Below, piece after piece: positions 10,311 to 20,713 of a stretch of 64,000 nt of DNA. The stretch covers positions 310,001 to 374,000 of the forward strand of contig DATAJP010000003.1 of NCBI GenBank assembly GCA_036262055.1, written 5' to 3'. Position numbers and translations under genes: made by a program. How positions within the stretch are numbered: position 1 is the first letter of the stretch; every line of letters starts with the position of its first letter. This stretch comes from Ignavibacteria bacterium. GTDB lineage: Bacteria > Bacteroidota > Ignavibacteria > Tepidaquicellales > Tepidaquicellaceae. Under the pieces are notes generated by a model that ran no database searches, was not told the DNA's origin, and worked only from the letters and a program-made list of their open reading frames with translations.

Positions 10311-10676
10311 ATGGAAATTAATACTGATGAGTTATTTGATTTTAATATAATCGAAAGCTTAAAAGAACTGGATGAACCTGGAGAGCCGTCTTTTTATACT
10401 GAACTGATAACTGTTTATTTGGGACAATCGCCGGGACTTATTGATGAAATAAGAAACTCATATAATATGAAAGATGCTGAGCAAATGAGTAAAGCAGCTC
10501 ACACTTTAAAAGGTTCGAGTTTAAATGTAGGAGTCCGCAAATTTGCCGAAATTTGTAAGGAATTGGAACTAAAAGGTAAAAATAACGATTTTGATAATGT
10601 AGATAAACTATTGGAAAATCTGGATGTTTATTATTTAATTACAGTTAAAGAGTTAATGAAGATAGCGAGTCTTTAG
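10311..10676 (+). CDS. Stand-alone Hpt (histidine phosphotransfer) protein
   Basis: A 121-residue four-helix phosphotransfer protein. The active His64 lies in AAHTLKGSSLNVG, the classic Hpt motif, and the flanking helices (FAEICKELE) fit. It sits between two hybrid kinases and probably shuttles phosphate between their receivers or to an unlinked regulator. It may compensate for the missing histidine in the C-terminal Hpt-like segment of the next gene. Confidence 0.92.
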   Translation: MEINTDELFDFNIIESLKELDEPGEPSFYTELITVYLGQSPGLIDEIRNSYNMKDAEQMSKAAHTLKGSSLNVGVRKFAEICKELELKGKNNDFDNVDKLLENLDVYYLITVKELMKIASL

Positions 10677-10715
10677 ATTTGGCATATTAATTGCTCAAAA
10701 TCTACGGAATATTTT

Positions 10716-13412
10716 ATGGACTATCTAATGTTTATGAATGCGGATAACGGTATAAAGAACTCTATATTGGGGGGACAATCAGCTCAAGACTTAGCCAGTA
10801 TTCATGCCTGGCTTTGCAACCTCGAGAATTACATTAAAATCCCTGAATATGCAGACCGTTTTGTTGATTTAATGAAGAATTTAACAAATCAGCAAGGCGG
10901 TAATGCCATTGCTTCGCAGTTTTTTGACAAGCTGCAGGAAGAAAAAATCAGGGTTTTACTTCAACAAATCTGCAAAAGTTTTAAATCTGATATCGATACC
11001 ATTTATCCGGACTTCAACACACTCTCCATTGGTGACCTCAGAAAAATTTTAATTCAGCAGATAAGCGATTACAAAAAGCACAATGAAAGTATTTATAAGG
11101 CAATAAATGTAATCAACGATGCAATTTACAAAACCGATCCGACGGGAAAAATTGTTTTTGTAAATCTTGCCTGGGAAAAACTTTCCGGTTTCTCCGAGAA
11201 AGAAACTATAGGTAAAGAAAAAGTTAAATTTGTACATCCGGAAGACAAAGATGAATTTTTAAATTCATTTCAGAAATCCTTAGCTGAAAACAGCAATCTT
11301 GACAGCGGCGAGTATAGAATCGTCACAAAAGAGAATAGCATAAAAGTCGTTGCATACCATAGATATTTATTATTCGATGAGAATGATAATTACATTGGCT
11401 CTACAGGTATATTAACAGATGTTACTGACAGAAAAAAATATGAGCTTGAACTTATCAAAGCAAAAGAGAATGCCGAGACTGCTTTGAAAGCAAAGTCAGA
11501 GTTCCTTGCAATAATGAGCCACGAAATCAGAACACCTATGAACGGTGTTATCGGTATGACAGGTTTGCTCCTTGAAACAAAATTATCTCCCGAACAAAAA
11601 GAATATGTAGAGACAATCCGTGTAAGCGGTGATACTTTGCTTACGATTATAAATGACATACTTGACTTCTCGAAAATAGAGTCAGGAAAGATGAAGCTTG
11701 AAGAACAGCCGTTTGAGCTTCGCGAATGCATAGAAGATGCTTATGACCTTCTTGCAACAAAAGCTGTGCAGAAGAAACTTGACCTTCTGCATTTGATTGA
11801 TGAGCACGTTCCTGCCTTCATAATTGGCGATGTAACACGATTAAGGCAGATACTTGTAAATCTTGTTTCCAATGCAGTAAAATTCACCGATCAGGGTGAA
11901 GTATTTATTAATGTAAAGAAAAATAAAGATCTCGGAAACGGCGAGATTGAATTAATTTTCTCTGTTAAAGATACCGGTATCGGTATTCCTAAAGAAAAAC
12001 TTGATGTAATATTCCAATCTTTCTCACAAGCTGATTCATCCATAACAAGACGATTTGGCGGAACAGGGCTTGGTTTAAGTATATGTTCGAAGCTTGTCAC
12101 ACTTATGGGTGGAAAAATCTGGGTTGAGAGTGAAGCAGGAAAGGGGTCAACATTTTATTTTACCATAAAAACTGCATCATCTACCGTTACTCCTGCAAGA
12201 GTTTATTTGAAATCAAAACTTTCAATTCTAAATAATAAGCGTGTTCTTATCGTTGACGATAATAAAACCAACAGGCAGATATTAACACTTCAGACACAAT
12301 CATGGGGATTGATTCCAAAAGCCGCATCAAGTGGTGCTGAAGCCCTTGATTGGCTTAAAAATAATGAACCGTTTGATTTTGCAATAGTAGATATGCAAAT
12401 GCCTGATATGGATGGACTGTTTCTCGGTAAAGAAATCAGGAAACTGTACAATAAATCGAAGCTTCCTATGATTATGTTAACATCACTGGGTCAGCCTGAT
12501 GATAATATTGAAACGTTTAATGAGGTTTTTTCCTATTATATCAGCAAGCCGATAAAACAATCCCATCTTCTTGATATTATAATGGGACTTTTTGAAAATG
12601 AAATTATTAAAAAAACATTTGATGAAAGCAAACCTGATGATTCGGCTATTAAGAGTAATCCTATAAGGATTCTCATTGCAGAAGATAATTTCCTTAATCA
12701 AAAGCTTGCAGTAAAAATTCTCGGTCAGATAGGTTACAAAGCAGATGTTGCAGGCAATGGTATTGAAGTTGTGGAATCTTTAAACAGACAACATTATGAC
12801 ATAGTGTTTATGGATATACAAATGCCTGAAATGGACGGGGTAAAAACTACAAAATATATTTTAAAGCACTGGAAAAATTTCAGACGCCCGAAAATCATTG
12901 CTATGACTGCAAATGCAATGACGGGGGATAAAGAAAAATTTATTGCCGAAGGCATGGATGATTATATCAGCAAGCCGATTGTTATGGATGATCTAAAGCA
13001 GCTAATGTCAAGATGGTCTGAAATTATAAAGAAAGAGCTTGAAACCACCAAAACACGACCTAAGGTCAGCATGCTTCTCGACCTTGCCTTAATTATTGAT
13101 TTGAATAATGAAAACGGTAATGGCAGTGGTTCGGAATTTAAGAATATTGTTAATATTTATAAAAGTGTTGCGCCTCAATTAATAAAAAACATTCGTTCAT
13201 CCCAAAGTGCTAAGAATGTCAATATGTTCAAGAAGTATACAAACGATTTAAAACGTGTAAGTTATCGTGTCGGAGCAAAACGTCTTGCTGAGGTCTGCCT
13301 GAAGCTTGAAAAAATTAATGATGTTGATGACTATTCGGAACTTGGTAAAATTGTCGACAGGGTTGAAGACTTGTATAAACTTACTCTTAATGAACTCGAA
13401 AATCTTAATTAA
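10716..13412 (+). CDS. Hybrid sensor histidine kinase, two receivers and degenerate Hpt tail
   Basis: An 898-residue BarA-like protein. Residues 1-125 form a helical region of unknown type. A PAS domain follows (about 130-245), then HisKA with His269 in MSHEIRTPMNG and a HATPase with NAVKFTDQG, DTGIGIP and GGTGLGLSI. Receiver 1 has Asp559 (IVDMQMPDMDG) and receiver 2 has Asp700 (FMDIQMPEMDG). The last 100 residues resemble the Hpt protein encoded just upstream, but the reactive His is Asn843 (TNDLK in place of AHTLK). It is likely part of a relay with the free Hpt. Confidence 0.93.
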   Translation: MDYLMFMNADNGIKNSILGGQSAQDLASIHAWLCNLENYIKIPEYADRFVDLMKNLTNQQGGNAIASQFFDKLQEEKIRVLLQQICKSFKSDIDTIYPDFNTLSIGDLRKILIQQISDYKKHNESIYKAINVINDAIYKTDPTGKIVFVNLAWEKLSGFSEKETIGKEKVKFVHPEDKDEFLNSFQKSLAENSNLDSGEYRIVTKENSIKVVAYHRYLLFDENDNYIGSTGILTDVTDRKKYELELIKAKENAETALKAKSEFLAIMSHEIRTPMNGVIGMTGLLLETKLSPEQKEYVETIRVSGDTLLTIINDILDFSKIESGKMKLEEQPFELRECIEDAYDLLATKAVQKKLDLLHLIDEHVPAFIIGDVTRLRQILVNLVSNAVKFTDQGEVFINVKKNKDLGNGEIELIFSVKDTGIGIPKEKLDVIFQSFSQADSSITRRFGGTGLGLSICSKLVTLMGGKIWVESEAGKGSTFYFTIKTASSTVTPARVYLKSKLSILNNKRVLIVDDNKTNRQILTLQTQSWGLIPKAASSGAEALDWLKNNEPFDFAIVDMQMPDMDGLFLGKEIRKLYNKSKLPMIMLTSLGQPDDNIETFNEVFSYYISKPIKQSHLLDIIMGLFENEIIKKTFDESKPDDSAIKSNPIRILIAEDNFLNQKLAVKILGQIGYKADVAGNGIEVVESLNRQHYDIVFMDIQMPEMDGVKTTKYILKHWKNFRRPKIIAMTANAMTGDKEKFIAEGMDDYISKPIVMDDLKQLMSRWSEIIKKELETTKTRPKVSMLLDLALIIDLNNENGNGSGSEFKNIVNIYKSVAPQLIKNIRSSQSAKNVNMFKKYTNDLKRVSYRVGAKRLAEVCLKLEKINDVDDYSELGKIVDRVEDLYKLTLNELENLN

Positions 13413-13491
13413 GAATTAATACCTCTTTTTCTCTCCTTTATAAATCATTTTAATTAGTTATTTTTAAGTATTATAAATTTCAATTAATTAT

Positions 13492-15264
13492 ATGTCTTTT
13501 TCTCAAAGAACGCATACCTGTGGTGAGCTTCGTTTATCTGATTTGGATAAAAATGTAACATTAAACGGCTGGGTTGCCAAAAAACGTGACCTTGGTGGTT
13601 TATTCTTCATCGATTTACGCGACCGTTACGGCATTACACAACTCAAAATCAGTCCTGACAATAAAGCATTAATTGATATAGCAGCTACTTTGGGAAATGA
13701 ATTTGTTATTTCAGCAACGGGAAAAGTTATTAAACGCGAAAGCATAAATAAAAACATCCCGACAGGGGACATAGAAATAGAAGTTTCGAATATCGAGGTT
13801 TTAAACGAGTCAAAACAGACTCCGTTTGTCGTTGAAGAAGACGTGAAAGCATCTGAAGAACTGCGCTTCAAGTACCGTTATCTTGATTTACGGCGCAATT
13901 CAATGACGCGAAATATGATTGTGAGAAATCAGGTTTTTCAGATTGTTCATAAATATTTCGAAAAGCACGGTTTTCTTGAAATCGAAACTCCTATTTTAAT
14001 GAAATCAACTCCCGAAGGTGCAAGAGACTATCTTGTTCCGTCACGAGTTCACAAAGGTAAGTTTTATGCTCTCCCGCAGTCACCCCAGACTTATAAACAG
14101 ATTTTAATGGTTGCTGGAATCGACAAATACGTCCAGATTTGTAAATGCTTCCGTGATGAAGATTTGCGCGCTGACAGACAGCCGGAATTTACTCAGATTG
14201 ACCTTGAAATGAGCTTCGTGAAACAGGAAGACGTTTTCAGAATCACTGAAGGTCTTATGAAAGAAATTTGGAAAGGTGTTCTGAATATCGACATCGATAC
14301 TCCGTTCACTCAACTTACATATGATGAATGTATAAAATATTACGGCATTGATAAACCGGACTTGCGTGTAAAAGGGGATATGAGAATTGCTGACATAACA
14401 CATCATCTCGCGAATTCACAATTCGCACCATTTAAAAATGCAATCGATGCAAAGGGAATTATTGCCGGTATTAAGTTAAGCGGTCAGCAGGTTTCAAGAA
14501 AAATTATCGATAACTTAACCGAGATTGTTAAATCAAACGGACTCGGAGGTCTTGCTTACATAAAATTAACTGCCGAAGGAGTTCAATCTCCGCTTACAAA
14601 ATCACTCGGACCTGAGGAAATGAAATTAATTCTTGAATCGTTTGAAAACCCTGCAGAAGGTGATACCATTTTTATTTTAAGCGGTGAATTTAAAAAGGTC
14701 AGTGAAGTTCTTGGTTTGTTAAGATTAAATCTTGCAGATACTTTTAATCTTTATGATGATTCAAAACCTGCTTTCTTATGGGTAACTGATTTTCCTTTAT
14801 TCAGATATGACGAAGAAGAAAAACGTTATGCAGGGGAGCATCATATTTTTACTATGCCGAAGGCAGAGCATCTGCATTTACTTGAAAGCAATAAAGCCGA
14901 AGATATTCTTGCAATCAGAGCTGACTGTTATGATTTGGTTTTAAACGGTCAGGAGCTTGCAAGCGGAAGCATAAGAATACACAAAAGCGATATTCAAAAA
15001 CGAGTGTTTGACATAATCGGGCTGACAGATGAAGAGTCACGCCAAAAATTCGGATTTGTTCTCGATGCATTTTCATACGGTGCTCCTCCGCACGGTGGTA
15101 TTGCTCCGGGTTTAGATAGAATCGTTGCAAGTTTATGCGGAACAAAAGATATACGCGAAGTGATTGCATTCCCCAAAACTACAAGCGCTGCATCGCTTAT
15201 GGATGAAAACCCAAGCCCTGTCTCGGAACAACAGCTTAAAGAATTGGGTATTAAATTATCATAG
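13492..15264 (+). CDS. aspS: Aspartate--tRNA ligase
   Basis: Charges tRNA-Asp. At 590 residues it is full length for the bacterial form. It has an N-terminal OB-fold (GWVAKKRDLGGLFFIDLRDR), class II motif 2 around FRDEDLRADRQPEFTQID, the bacterial GAD insertion (about 290-420) and motif 3 GGIAPGLDRIV. The anticodon-binding loop reads RRD-L-GG rather than RRD-H-GG; Leu here is associated with discriminating enzymes, so a tRNA-Asn-charging role is less likely. That last point is inference from one residue. Confidence 0.97.
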   Translation: MSFSQRTHTCGELRLSDLDKNVTLNGWVAKKRDLGGLFFIDLRDRYGITQLKISPDNKALIDIAATLGNEFVISATGKVIKRESINKNIPTGDIEIEVSNIEVLNESKQTPFVVEEDVKASEELRFKYRYLDLRRNSMTRNMIVRNQVFQIVHKYFEKHGFLEIETPILMKSTPEGARDYLVPSRVHKGKFYALPQSPQTYKQILMVAGIDKYVQICKCFRDEDLRADRQPEFTQIDLEMSFVKQEDVFRITEGLMKEIWKGVLNIDIDTPFTQLTYDECIKYYGIDKPDLRVKGDMRIADITHHLANSQFAPFKNAIDAKGIIAGIKLSGQQVSRKIIDNLTEIVKSNGLGGLAYIKLTAEGVQSPLTKSLGPEEMKLILESFENPAEGDTIFILSGEFKKVSEVLGLLRLNLADTFNLYDDSKPAFLWVTDFPLFRYDEEEKRYAGEHHIFTMPKAEHLHLLESNKAEDILAIRADCYDLVLNGQELASGSIRIHKSDIQKRVFDIIGLTDEESRQKFGFVLDAFSYGAPPHGGIAPGLDRIVASLCGTKDIREVIAFPKTTSAASLMDENPSPVSEQQLKELGIKLS

Positions 15265-15270
15265 TTTTAA

Positions 15271-15323
15271 GGGTACGATAGGCATTCATGCCTGTCGAGA
15301 CAGACAGAATGTCTGTCTTACCC
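15271..15323. repeat. Compound hairpin repeat downstream of aspS
   Basis: Two nested palindromes, GATAGGCAT..ATGCCTGTC and AGACAGACA..TGTCTGTCT, bounded by GGGTA and TACCC. A related shorter hairpin lies at 61646-61667, so this looks like a dispersed intergenic repeat. It may also act as a transcript end. Confidence 0.6.
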
Positions 15324-15395
15324 GCTAAATGAATTTTTTAAGTCATCAAAATTCGTTAAATTACATATTACAATAAATTAAGGAGATAAAATATT

Positions 15396-16724
15396 TTGAG
15401 TTCTACAACCGTAAAGGAAAAAACCGCAACGAAACCGAAATATAAAGTAAAAGATATAAACTTAGCTGACTGGGGACGAAAAGAAATAAAGCTTGCAGAA
15501 GCTGAAATGCCGGGATTAATGACAATCCGTGAAGAATATAAAGCATCACAACCGCTTAAAGGCGCAAGAATTGCCGGATGTCTTCACATGACAATTCAAA
15601 CCGCAGTTTTAATAGAAACATTGGTAGCTCTCGGAGCTGAAGTTACATGGTCATCATGCAATATTTTTTCAACACAAGACCATGCTGCTGCTGCTATTGC
15701 TGCTGCAGGAATTCCTGTTTATGCATGGAAAGGAATGAATGAGGAAGAATTTAACTGGTGTATCGAACAGACATTGTTTTTCCCTGACGGTCAGCCGTTG
15801 AATATGATTCTTGATGATGGCGGTGATTTAACAAATATGGTTCTCGATGAATATCCTGAGTTGGTTGCAAACATCAAAGGAATTTCAGAAGAAACGACAA
15901 CAGGTGTTCACAGATTATATGACAGAATGAAAGCAGGAACATTGCCGCTTCCTTCTATCAATGTTAACGACTCTGTTACAAAATCAAAATTTGATAATAA
16001 ATACGGATGTAAAGAATCTCTTGTTGATGCTATCAGAAGAGCAACTGATATAATGCTTGCAGGTAAAGTTGCCGTTGTTGCAGGTTATGGTGATGTTGGA
16101 AAAGGTTCTGCTGCTTCTTTAAGAGGTGCCGGAGCAAGAGTTATCGTTACTGAGATAGACCCTATCTGTGCTTTACAGGCAGCAATGGACGGATATAAAG
16201 TTACGACAATGGATGAAGCTGTTAAAGAAGTTGATATAGTCGTTACTGCAACAGGAAACTTCAACATTGTAACTGACAGACATTTTAAAGCTTTAAAAGA
16301 TAAAGCTATTGTCTGTAACATCGGTCACTTTGATAATGAAATTGATATGGCTTGGTTAAACGAAAATTACGGACACACAAAAGACACCATTAAACCACAG
16401 GTTGATTTATATACACTTGACGGAAAAGATATTATTGTTCTTGCTGAAGGTCGTTTGGTAAACCTTGGTTGTGCAATGGGACATCCATCATTCGTGATGT
16501 CAAACTCATTCACAAATCAGGTACTTGCGCAAATCGAGTTGTGGCAGAATAGCGAGAAGTATGAGAACAAAGTTTATGTTCTTCCAAAACATCTCGATGA
16601 AAAAGTTGCAAGACTTCACCTTGAGAAAATCGGTGTTAAGCTTGAGAAGTTAACTCCGCAACAGGCTGATTATATCAGCGTACCTGTTGACGGACCATAC
16701 AAAAACGATTTATACAGATATTAA
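15396..16724 (+). CDS. ahcY: Adenosylhomocysteinase (SAH hydrolase)
   Basis: Splits S-adenosylhomocysteine to homocysteine and adenosine in the methyl cycle. At 442 residues it matches the family. Visible signatures are [16 protein letters not shown] near 55, the catalytic stretch [14 protein letters not shown], the NAD-binding loop [12 protein letters not shown], and a tail ending in DLYRY that resembles the usual C-terminal dimer segment. Start is TTG, with an AGGAG ribosome-binding site nine bases upstream, which fixes the start. A terminator follows. Confidence 0.97.
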   Translation: MSSTTVKEKTATKPKYKVKDINLADWGRKEIKLAEAEMPGLMTIREEYKASQPLKGARIAGCLHMTIQTAVLIETLVALGAEVTWSSCNIFSTQDHAAAAIAAAGIPVYAWKGMNEEEFNWCIEQTLFFPDGQPLNMILDDGGDLTNMVLDEYPELVANIKGISEETTTGVHRLYDRMKAGTLPLPSINVNDSVTKSKFDNKYGCKESLVDAIRRATDIMLAGKVAVVAGYGDVGKGSAASLRGAGARVIVTEIDPICALQAAMDGYKVTTMDEAVKEVDIVVTATGNFNIVTDRHFKALKDKAIVCNIGHFDNEIDMAWLNENYGHTKDTIKPQVDLYTLDGKDIIVLAEGRLVNLGCAMGHPSFVMSNSFTNQVLAQIELWQNSEKYENKVYVLPKHLDEKVARLHLEKIGVKLEKLTPQQADYISVPVDGPYKNDLYRY

Positions 16725-16769
16725 AAAATTTCGAATTTCAGATTGCCGATTTCGAATTTATAAATATTT

Positions 16770-16808
16770 AACGCTCTTGTTTGAATAAAACAAGGGCGTT
16801 TTTGTTTT
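16770..16808 (+). terminator. Rho-independent terminator after ahcY
   Basis: Stem AACGC-CTTGTTT / AAACAAG-GCGTT with one mismatch, loop GAAT-like, then TTTTTGTTTT. Lies between the convergent ahcY and the secreted minus-strand gene. Confidence 0.8.
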
Positions 16809-16825
16809 ATATAAAAAGAATATAT

Positions 16826-19180
16826 TTATAGAACTGGTTCAAGTTTGAACAATCTTCCTTCACCGGGGTTAAAAACTCCTGCAGAAATGTAATTTCCGGT
16901 ATTTGGGTTAAATGTTGTTAAAACTTCGTTTGACACTGCGTTACTTAATTTCCAATTATTAAAATTTGCAAGATCATTTAAATTAAATCTTATTCTCAAT
17001 TCCCGTAAATCACCTTCACCCGGTTTTAACTCAGGAGTGCACCGTTTATTCACAGCAAGAAAATATTTCGCATTAGAATTTGGTTCGATTTCTTGGCTTG
17101 GATTAAAAAATCCGATTTCCCAATAAAGTTTATTTGATGGATCTTCATTTCCTTGCTGTGGAAATATTAATTGATTATTTCGATAAACCGACTTTATAGT
17201 ATGAATATATTTAAAAGGCAAACCCTCTGTATTGACTGTTCGTGTCGCATTATACTTGAGATTCTTTTCATTATAAATATATTCCCCAATTTTTCTCAAA
17301 TCAGCATTTATGTCGGCAAGCCCTGTCCATTTATTTTGTTCGTAATAATTATTTATTCTGGGGGCTGAGTTATTTGAATTCAACATCCCCCATAAGAAAT
17401 AGTTTTTTCCACAATCTTGATAATAATAGTGCTCAGTGGTGTAAATAAAATGAAAAACTTGTTTTGCTCCGTATGCCAATGCAAGATTAGATTGAAATTT
17501 TATTTCTTCATTTGTGGGTTCCCGCAACCCTGTAAAATCTTTTGAAGTGCAATTAAAATTTTCAAATGTATGTATTTGTGTTCCATAACATAAAGTCCAT
17601 CCATATTGCTTCGCTTTGAGCGATGCATTCTTAAAATTCTCAAGTCCGAACAAAGTAGCATTTGTTATGACTGAGCTCAATTTGTCATTATATTGTTCTC
17701 TATTTTCTGCCAAAATATATTCTACCGTTCCGGGATATGTTGTATCATTTGGAAGAGAAAGATTATATGGAACAGGAATATTTGTGCTAATGGGATATAT
17801 ATCCGTCAGGAGGATGTCAGTTACTGCTCCGGAAGAATGAAGAGAATCATAAACTGCATGCAGTTCCGGAGTATTTTTAAGTCCGCTGCCCCATTGAATA
17901 CATACTTCACAGACAACAGGTACAAGTCCTGTATTCGGATTATATTGTTTTATTCTTTTGTTAACTTCAGCTACACAGGCTATATTATTATACTTAAATT
18001 CGTCCATATAAAAATAACCAAAGCCGTTCATTGCTGCAATTTGTTCTGCCTCATCACGGATTTTCTGATTAAATTGCCACCTGTTAATGTCAGATGGTAT
18101 TCTATCATCAGGATCTTCAATCAAAAAATGCGCCCATTCATCATCAATGCGAACGTAATCAATCCACATATCCACGTTATCATACCAGTAAATTCTATAA
18201 TCTATTTTTGAATTAACATAATTATCTTGATTTGCACCATTATTCAGAATATCCGCTAGAATACTCATTGTAGTATCATTCAAATTAAAATAATTTTCTA
18301 AATATCCACCGTCATAATATCCGTTATTTAAAAAATTTGATGCTTTTATTTCAACTGACTTTACAAGGTTTCCGCTAAATCCAATAATGTCCAATCTAAA
18401 TACATTTACATTTTTATTATTAGGATTGTTAGCGAATGTTTGCTCTATTCTTATCCTTGGCTTAATGTACCATCGCAGATTTGTACAACTTGCTAGTTTG
18501 CTATTTGATTTTCTGTCGGAATAGTAATGGCTGCTGCTTAAATCATTAACTTGTTCAAGGTTTTCGTATAAATCTTTAACAACATATCCTGCTCTCTGTG
18601 AATTTGTTAAACACTTTCTTACTGTTTGGATATTTCCATTCAGATTATCGATTTCAATTTTTCCTGTTTCTGATGTTAAATATCCGTAACCGGGTTTTAT
18701 TATTTTATTTTTTAAATCTGATGAATTGTACTCTGACTGATATTTACTGCTTTGTCCATATGCTGGACGGACGATTTTTTCTCTATGCAAATACAATGCA
18801 TAGTTTGTTTGCAAAACGGCATCGGATTGTCTCAATGTATATTCAAGGTTATTTTTGTAATTGGAAACTGGAGTAAAAAATCCTCCATCAGCATCGTCAA
18901 AATCTTCACCGGTTCCGTATCTTTGCAGAGCATTTATATTTAAACTATTTAAATAAGTTGTGAAAGTATCATTCATCAGCTTTGTTCCGCCAAGACTGAA
19001 CATACCGACATAAAACTTATTCAAATCCATTTTTGAATTTGAATATTGGTAGGGAAGAGGATTATTTTTAAAACTTGAAGAAAACCCTGAAGATATGAAA
19101 ACTATAATTATGAACTGAAAAATAAAGATTTTTGTAAATCGAATCTTATTTAAGTAAAAGCATTTTTTTTGTCTGGGCAT
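16826..19180 (-). CDS. Secreted protein, possibly glycoside-hydrolase-like
   Basis: A 784-residue exported protein that I do not recognise with certainty. A hydrophobic signal segment lies at about residues 14-34. The middle includes YFYMDEFKYNNIACVAEVNKRI and TDILLTDIYPIS, which look like strand ends of a TIM barrel with acidic catalytic candidates. The tail FNPGEGRLFKLEPV resembles ends of some glycosidases. Unlike its neighbours it has no T9SS sorting domain. The ATG overlaps the upstream gene by 35 bases; no better in-frame start is seen before the signal segment. Confidence 0.65.
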   Translation of the reverse strand: MPRQKKCFYLNKIRFTKIFIFQFIIIVFISSGFSSSFKNNPLPYQYSNSKMDLNKFYVGMFSLGGTKLMNDTFTTYLNSLNINALQRYGTGEDFDDADGGFFTPVSNYKNNLEYTLRQSDAVLQTNYALYLHREKIVRPAYGQSSKYQSEYNSSDLKNKIIKPGYGYLTSETGKIEIDNLNGNIQTVRKCLTNSQRAGYVVKDLYENLEQVNDLSSSHYYSDRKSNSKLASCTNLRWYIKPRIRIEQTFANNPNNKNVNVFRLDIIGFSGNLVKSVEIKASNFLNNGYYDGGYLENYFNLNDTTMSILADILNNGANQDNYVNSKIDYRIYWYDNVDMWIDYVRIDDEWAHFLIEDPDDRIPSDINRWQFNQKIRDEAEQIAAMNGFGYFYMDEFKYNNIACVAEVNKRIKQYNPNTGLVPVVCEVCIQWGSGLKNTPELHAVYDSLHSSGAVTDILLTDIYPISTNIPVPYNLSLPNDTTYPGTVEYILAENREQYNDKLSSVITNATLFGLENFKNASLKAKQYGWTLCYGTQIHTFENFNCTSKDFTGLREPTNEEIKFQSNLALAYGAKQVFHFIYTTEHYYYQDCGKNYFLWGMLNSNNSAPRINNYYEQNKWTGLADINADLRKIGEYIYNEKNLKYNATRTVNTEGLPFKYIHTIKSVYRNNQLIFPQQGNEDPSNKLYWEIGFFNPSQEIEPNSNAKYFLAVNKRCTPELKPGEGDLRELRIRFNLNDLANFNNWKLSNAVSNEVLTTFNPNTGNYISAGVFNPGEGRLFKLEPVL

Positions 19181-20470
19181 AAGAATTAGTTTCTATTTTA
19201 TAAAAATACATTCCGCTCGCCAAATTGGTTCCATTAAATGCATATTCATTCGTCCCTCTTGCTAAATTTTCATTAACAAGCACCGCAACCTCTTTTCCTA
19301 GAACATTATAAACCTTTAATTTAACGAAATTGCTTTGAGGAATAGAAAATGAAATCTTTGTAGAAGGATTGAAAGGGTTAGGATAATTCTGTTTTAATTC
19401 ATAGTTGTCAGTATTAACTGATGTAATTTCTTTTGTAATATTCGTAATTGGTCCGGCACCCACATTAGTAAATGCTCCATACATTCCGCTTGAATTATAA
19501 GCCCAACCGGTATTTGTATCTATAAAATCTATGACGTTATATAATCCTATTGATATTGATGTATCCGGTTGCTGAAATCCCCATACATCACCGCCATTTG
19601 TTGTTTTCCATATTATTCCTTTAAACTGCCCGGGACCTAAAAACCTGTTTCCGCCAACACCATATATTACATTACTATTTACCACATCAAATCTTTCTAT
19701 AGTTCTATTTAAAATTTGATTTCCTGAAGGCAGAGGTTGATTTATCCAGTTAGCTCCGCTGTTTGTTGTTTTAAACATCTCACCTCCAAATGTTCTCCAA
19801 CCTGTGTCCTGATTTAAAAAATATATTGTTCCAATTACGTTTGACATTAAAGTCCAGTTAATACCTCCATTAGTGGTTCTATATATTCCTTCACCTTTTT
19901 CTGCTATCCATCCGTAATAATTTCCTCCGATTGATTGTTTTAGAAAGAATAAATTTCCATCACCCATATTTCTTTTTTGTGGTACTAAAGTTACGCCCCC
20001 ATTTGTTGTCCTCCAAATTGTTAATGAATCTCCTTCAACTCCTGTTACCCAGCCTGTATCTCGATTTACAAATGAAATGCTTGCATATCCATTATTAGTT
20101 GATATTGATACACTATCCCAAGTTATACCTTTATTTGTAGTTTTATATATAACATCACCACCATGATTTGTTCTTCCATTTCCATATACAGTTGTGCTAT
20201 CAATTTTATCCATTCTAAATATTCTGATGTTAGCTGAAAGGCTCCAATTAAAACCTCCGTTAGTTGTCCTTAATGTTGCAGGAATAGGAGAGGGGCTTGT
20301 ATTAAGAGAAATTATCCCCGTATTTGCATCAAAAAATACCATATCGAATGGTTGTCCGCTTCAGGCATGCTTTGCTGTATCCATTGTGCATAACAAGGCG
20401 TAATGAATAATAAGTAGTTAATAATAATTATTCCGGTGAGGTATAATGTTTTTTTAAACTTATTCAGCAT
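19146..20470 (-). CDS. Secreted YCF48/BNR-like repeat protein with T9SS domain, frameshifted near its 5' end
   Basis: The open frame 20342-19146 (398 residues) has repeated RTTNGGxxW motifs of YCF48-like/BNR propellers and a type IX sorting domain (LKQNYPNPFNPSTK, ending KKMLLLK), but no signal peptide. A perfect signal peptide (MLNKFKKTLYLTG ... TPCYAQ) is encoded from 20470 in another frame. The two join if one base is restored near 20360: the first frame reads QSMPEA, the second SGQPFDMVFF after a TGA. So the gene carries a one-base deletion, or the assembly has an error there. It is transcribed with the downstream secreted protein. Confidence 0.8.
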
Positions 20471-20549
20471 TTTCTCAATCACATTTATCACTTCAAAAGC
20501 GAAATTTATTTAATAATAAGTTCAAGATGAATAAAAGAGATAAAAAATG

Positions 20550-20577
20550 AGATTCTTCGCTCCGTTCAGAATGACAC
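20550..20577. repeat. Dispersed short repeat (GATTCTTCGC type)
   Basis: The sequence GATTCTTCGCTCCGTTCAG, followed by AATGACAC, recurs with small changes at 29977-30006 and 48204-48232, always between genes. It is partly palindromic (ATTCT...AGAAT). Confidence 0.6.
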
Positions 20578-20640
20578 GGGAAAATTTCCTTATATCCCTC
20601 ATTAAAAAATATTATATTTACCTGACTTTGCTAAAGTTAA

Positions 20641-20713
20641 GCTAACGTAGCTCAGCTGGTAGAGCAGCTGATTCGTAATCAGCAGGTCAGGGGTTCAAAT
20701 CCCCTCGTTAGCT
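20641..20713 (+). tRNA. tRNA-Thr (anticodon CGT)
   Basis: A 73-base cloverleaf. The acceptor stem is GCTAACG/CGTTAGC, the D-arm is GCTCAGCTGGTAGAGC, and the anticodon stem is GCTGA/TCAGC with loop TTCGTAA giving CGT. The T-arm is AGGGG-TTCAAAT-CCCCT and the discriminator is T. CCA is not encoded. A T-rich stretch follows and may end transcription. It sits alone between a degraded repeat and the FIST cluster. Confidence 0.97.

Noticed and set aside
17693-18211. Plus-strand frame of 172 residues inside the minus-strand secreted gene
   Set aside because: Lies wholly within a well-supported coding frame and shows no domain or sensible composition.
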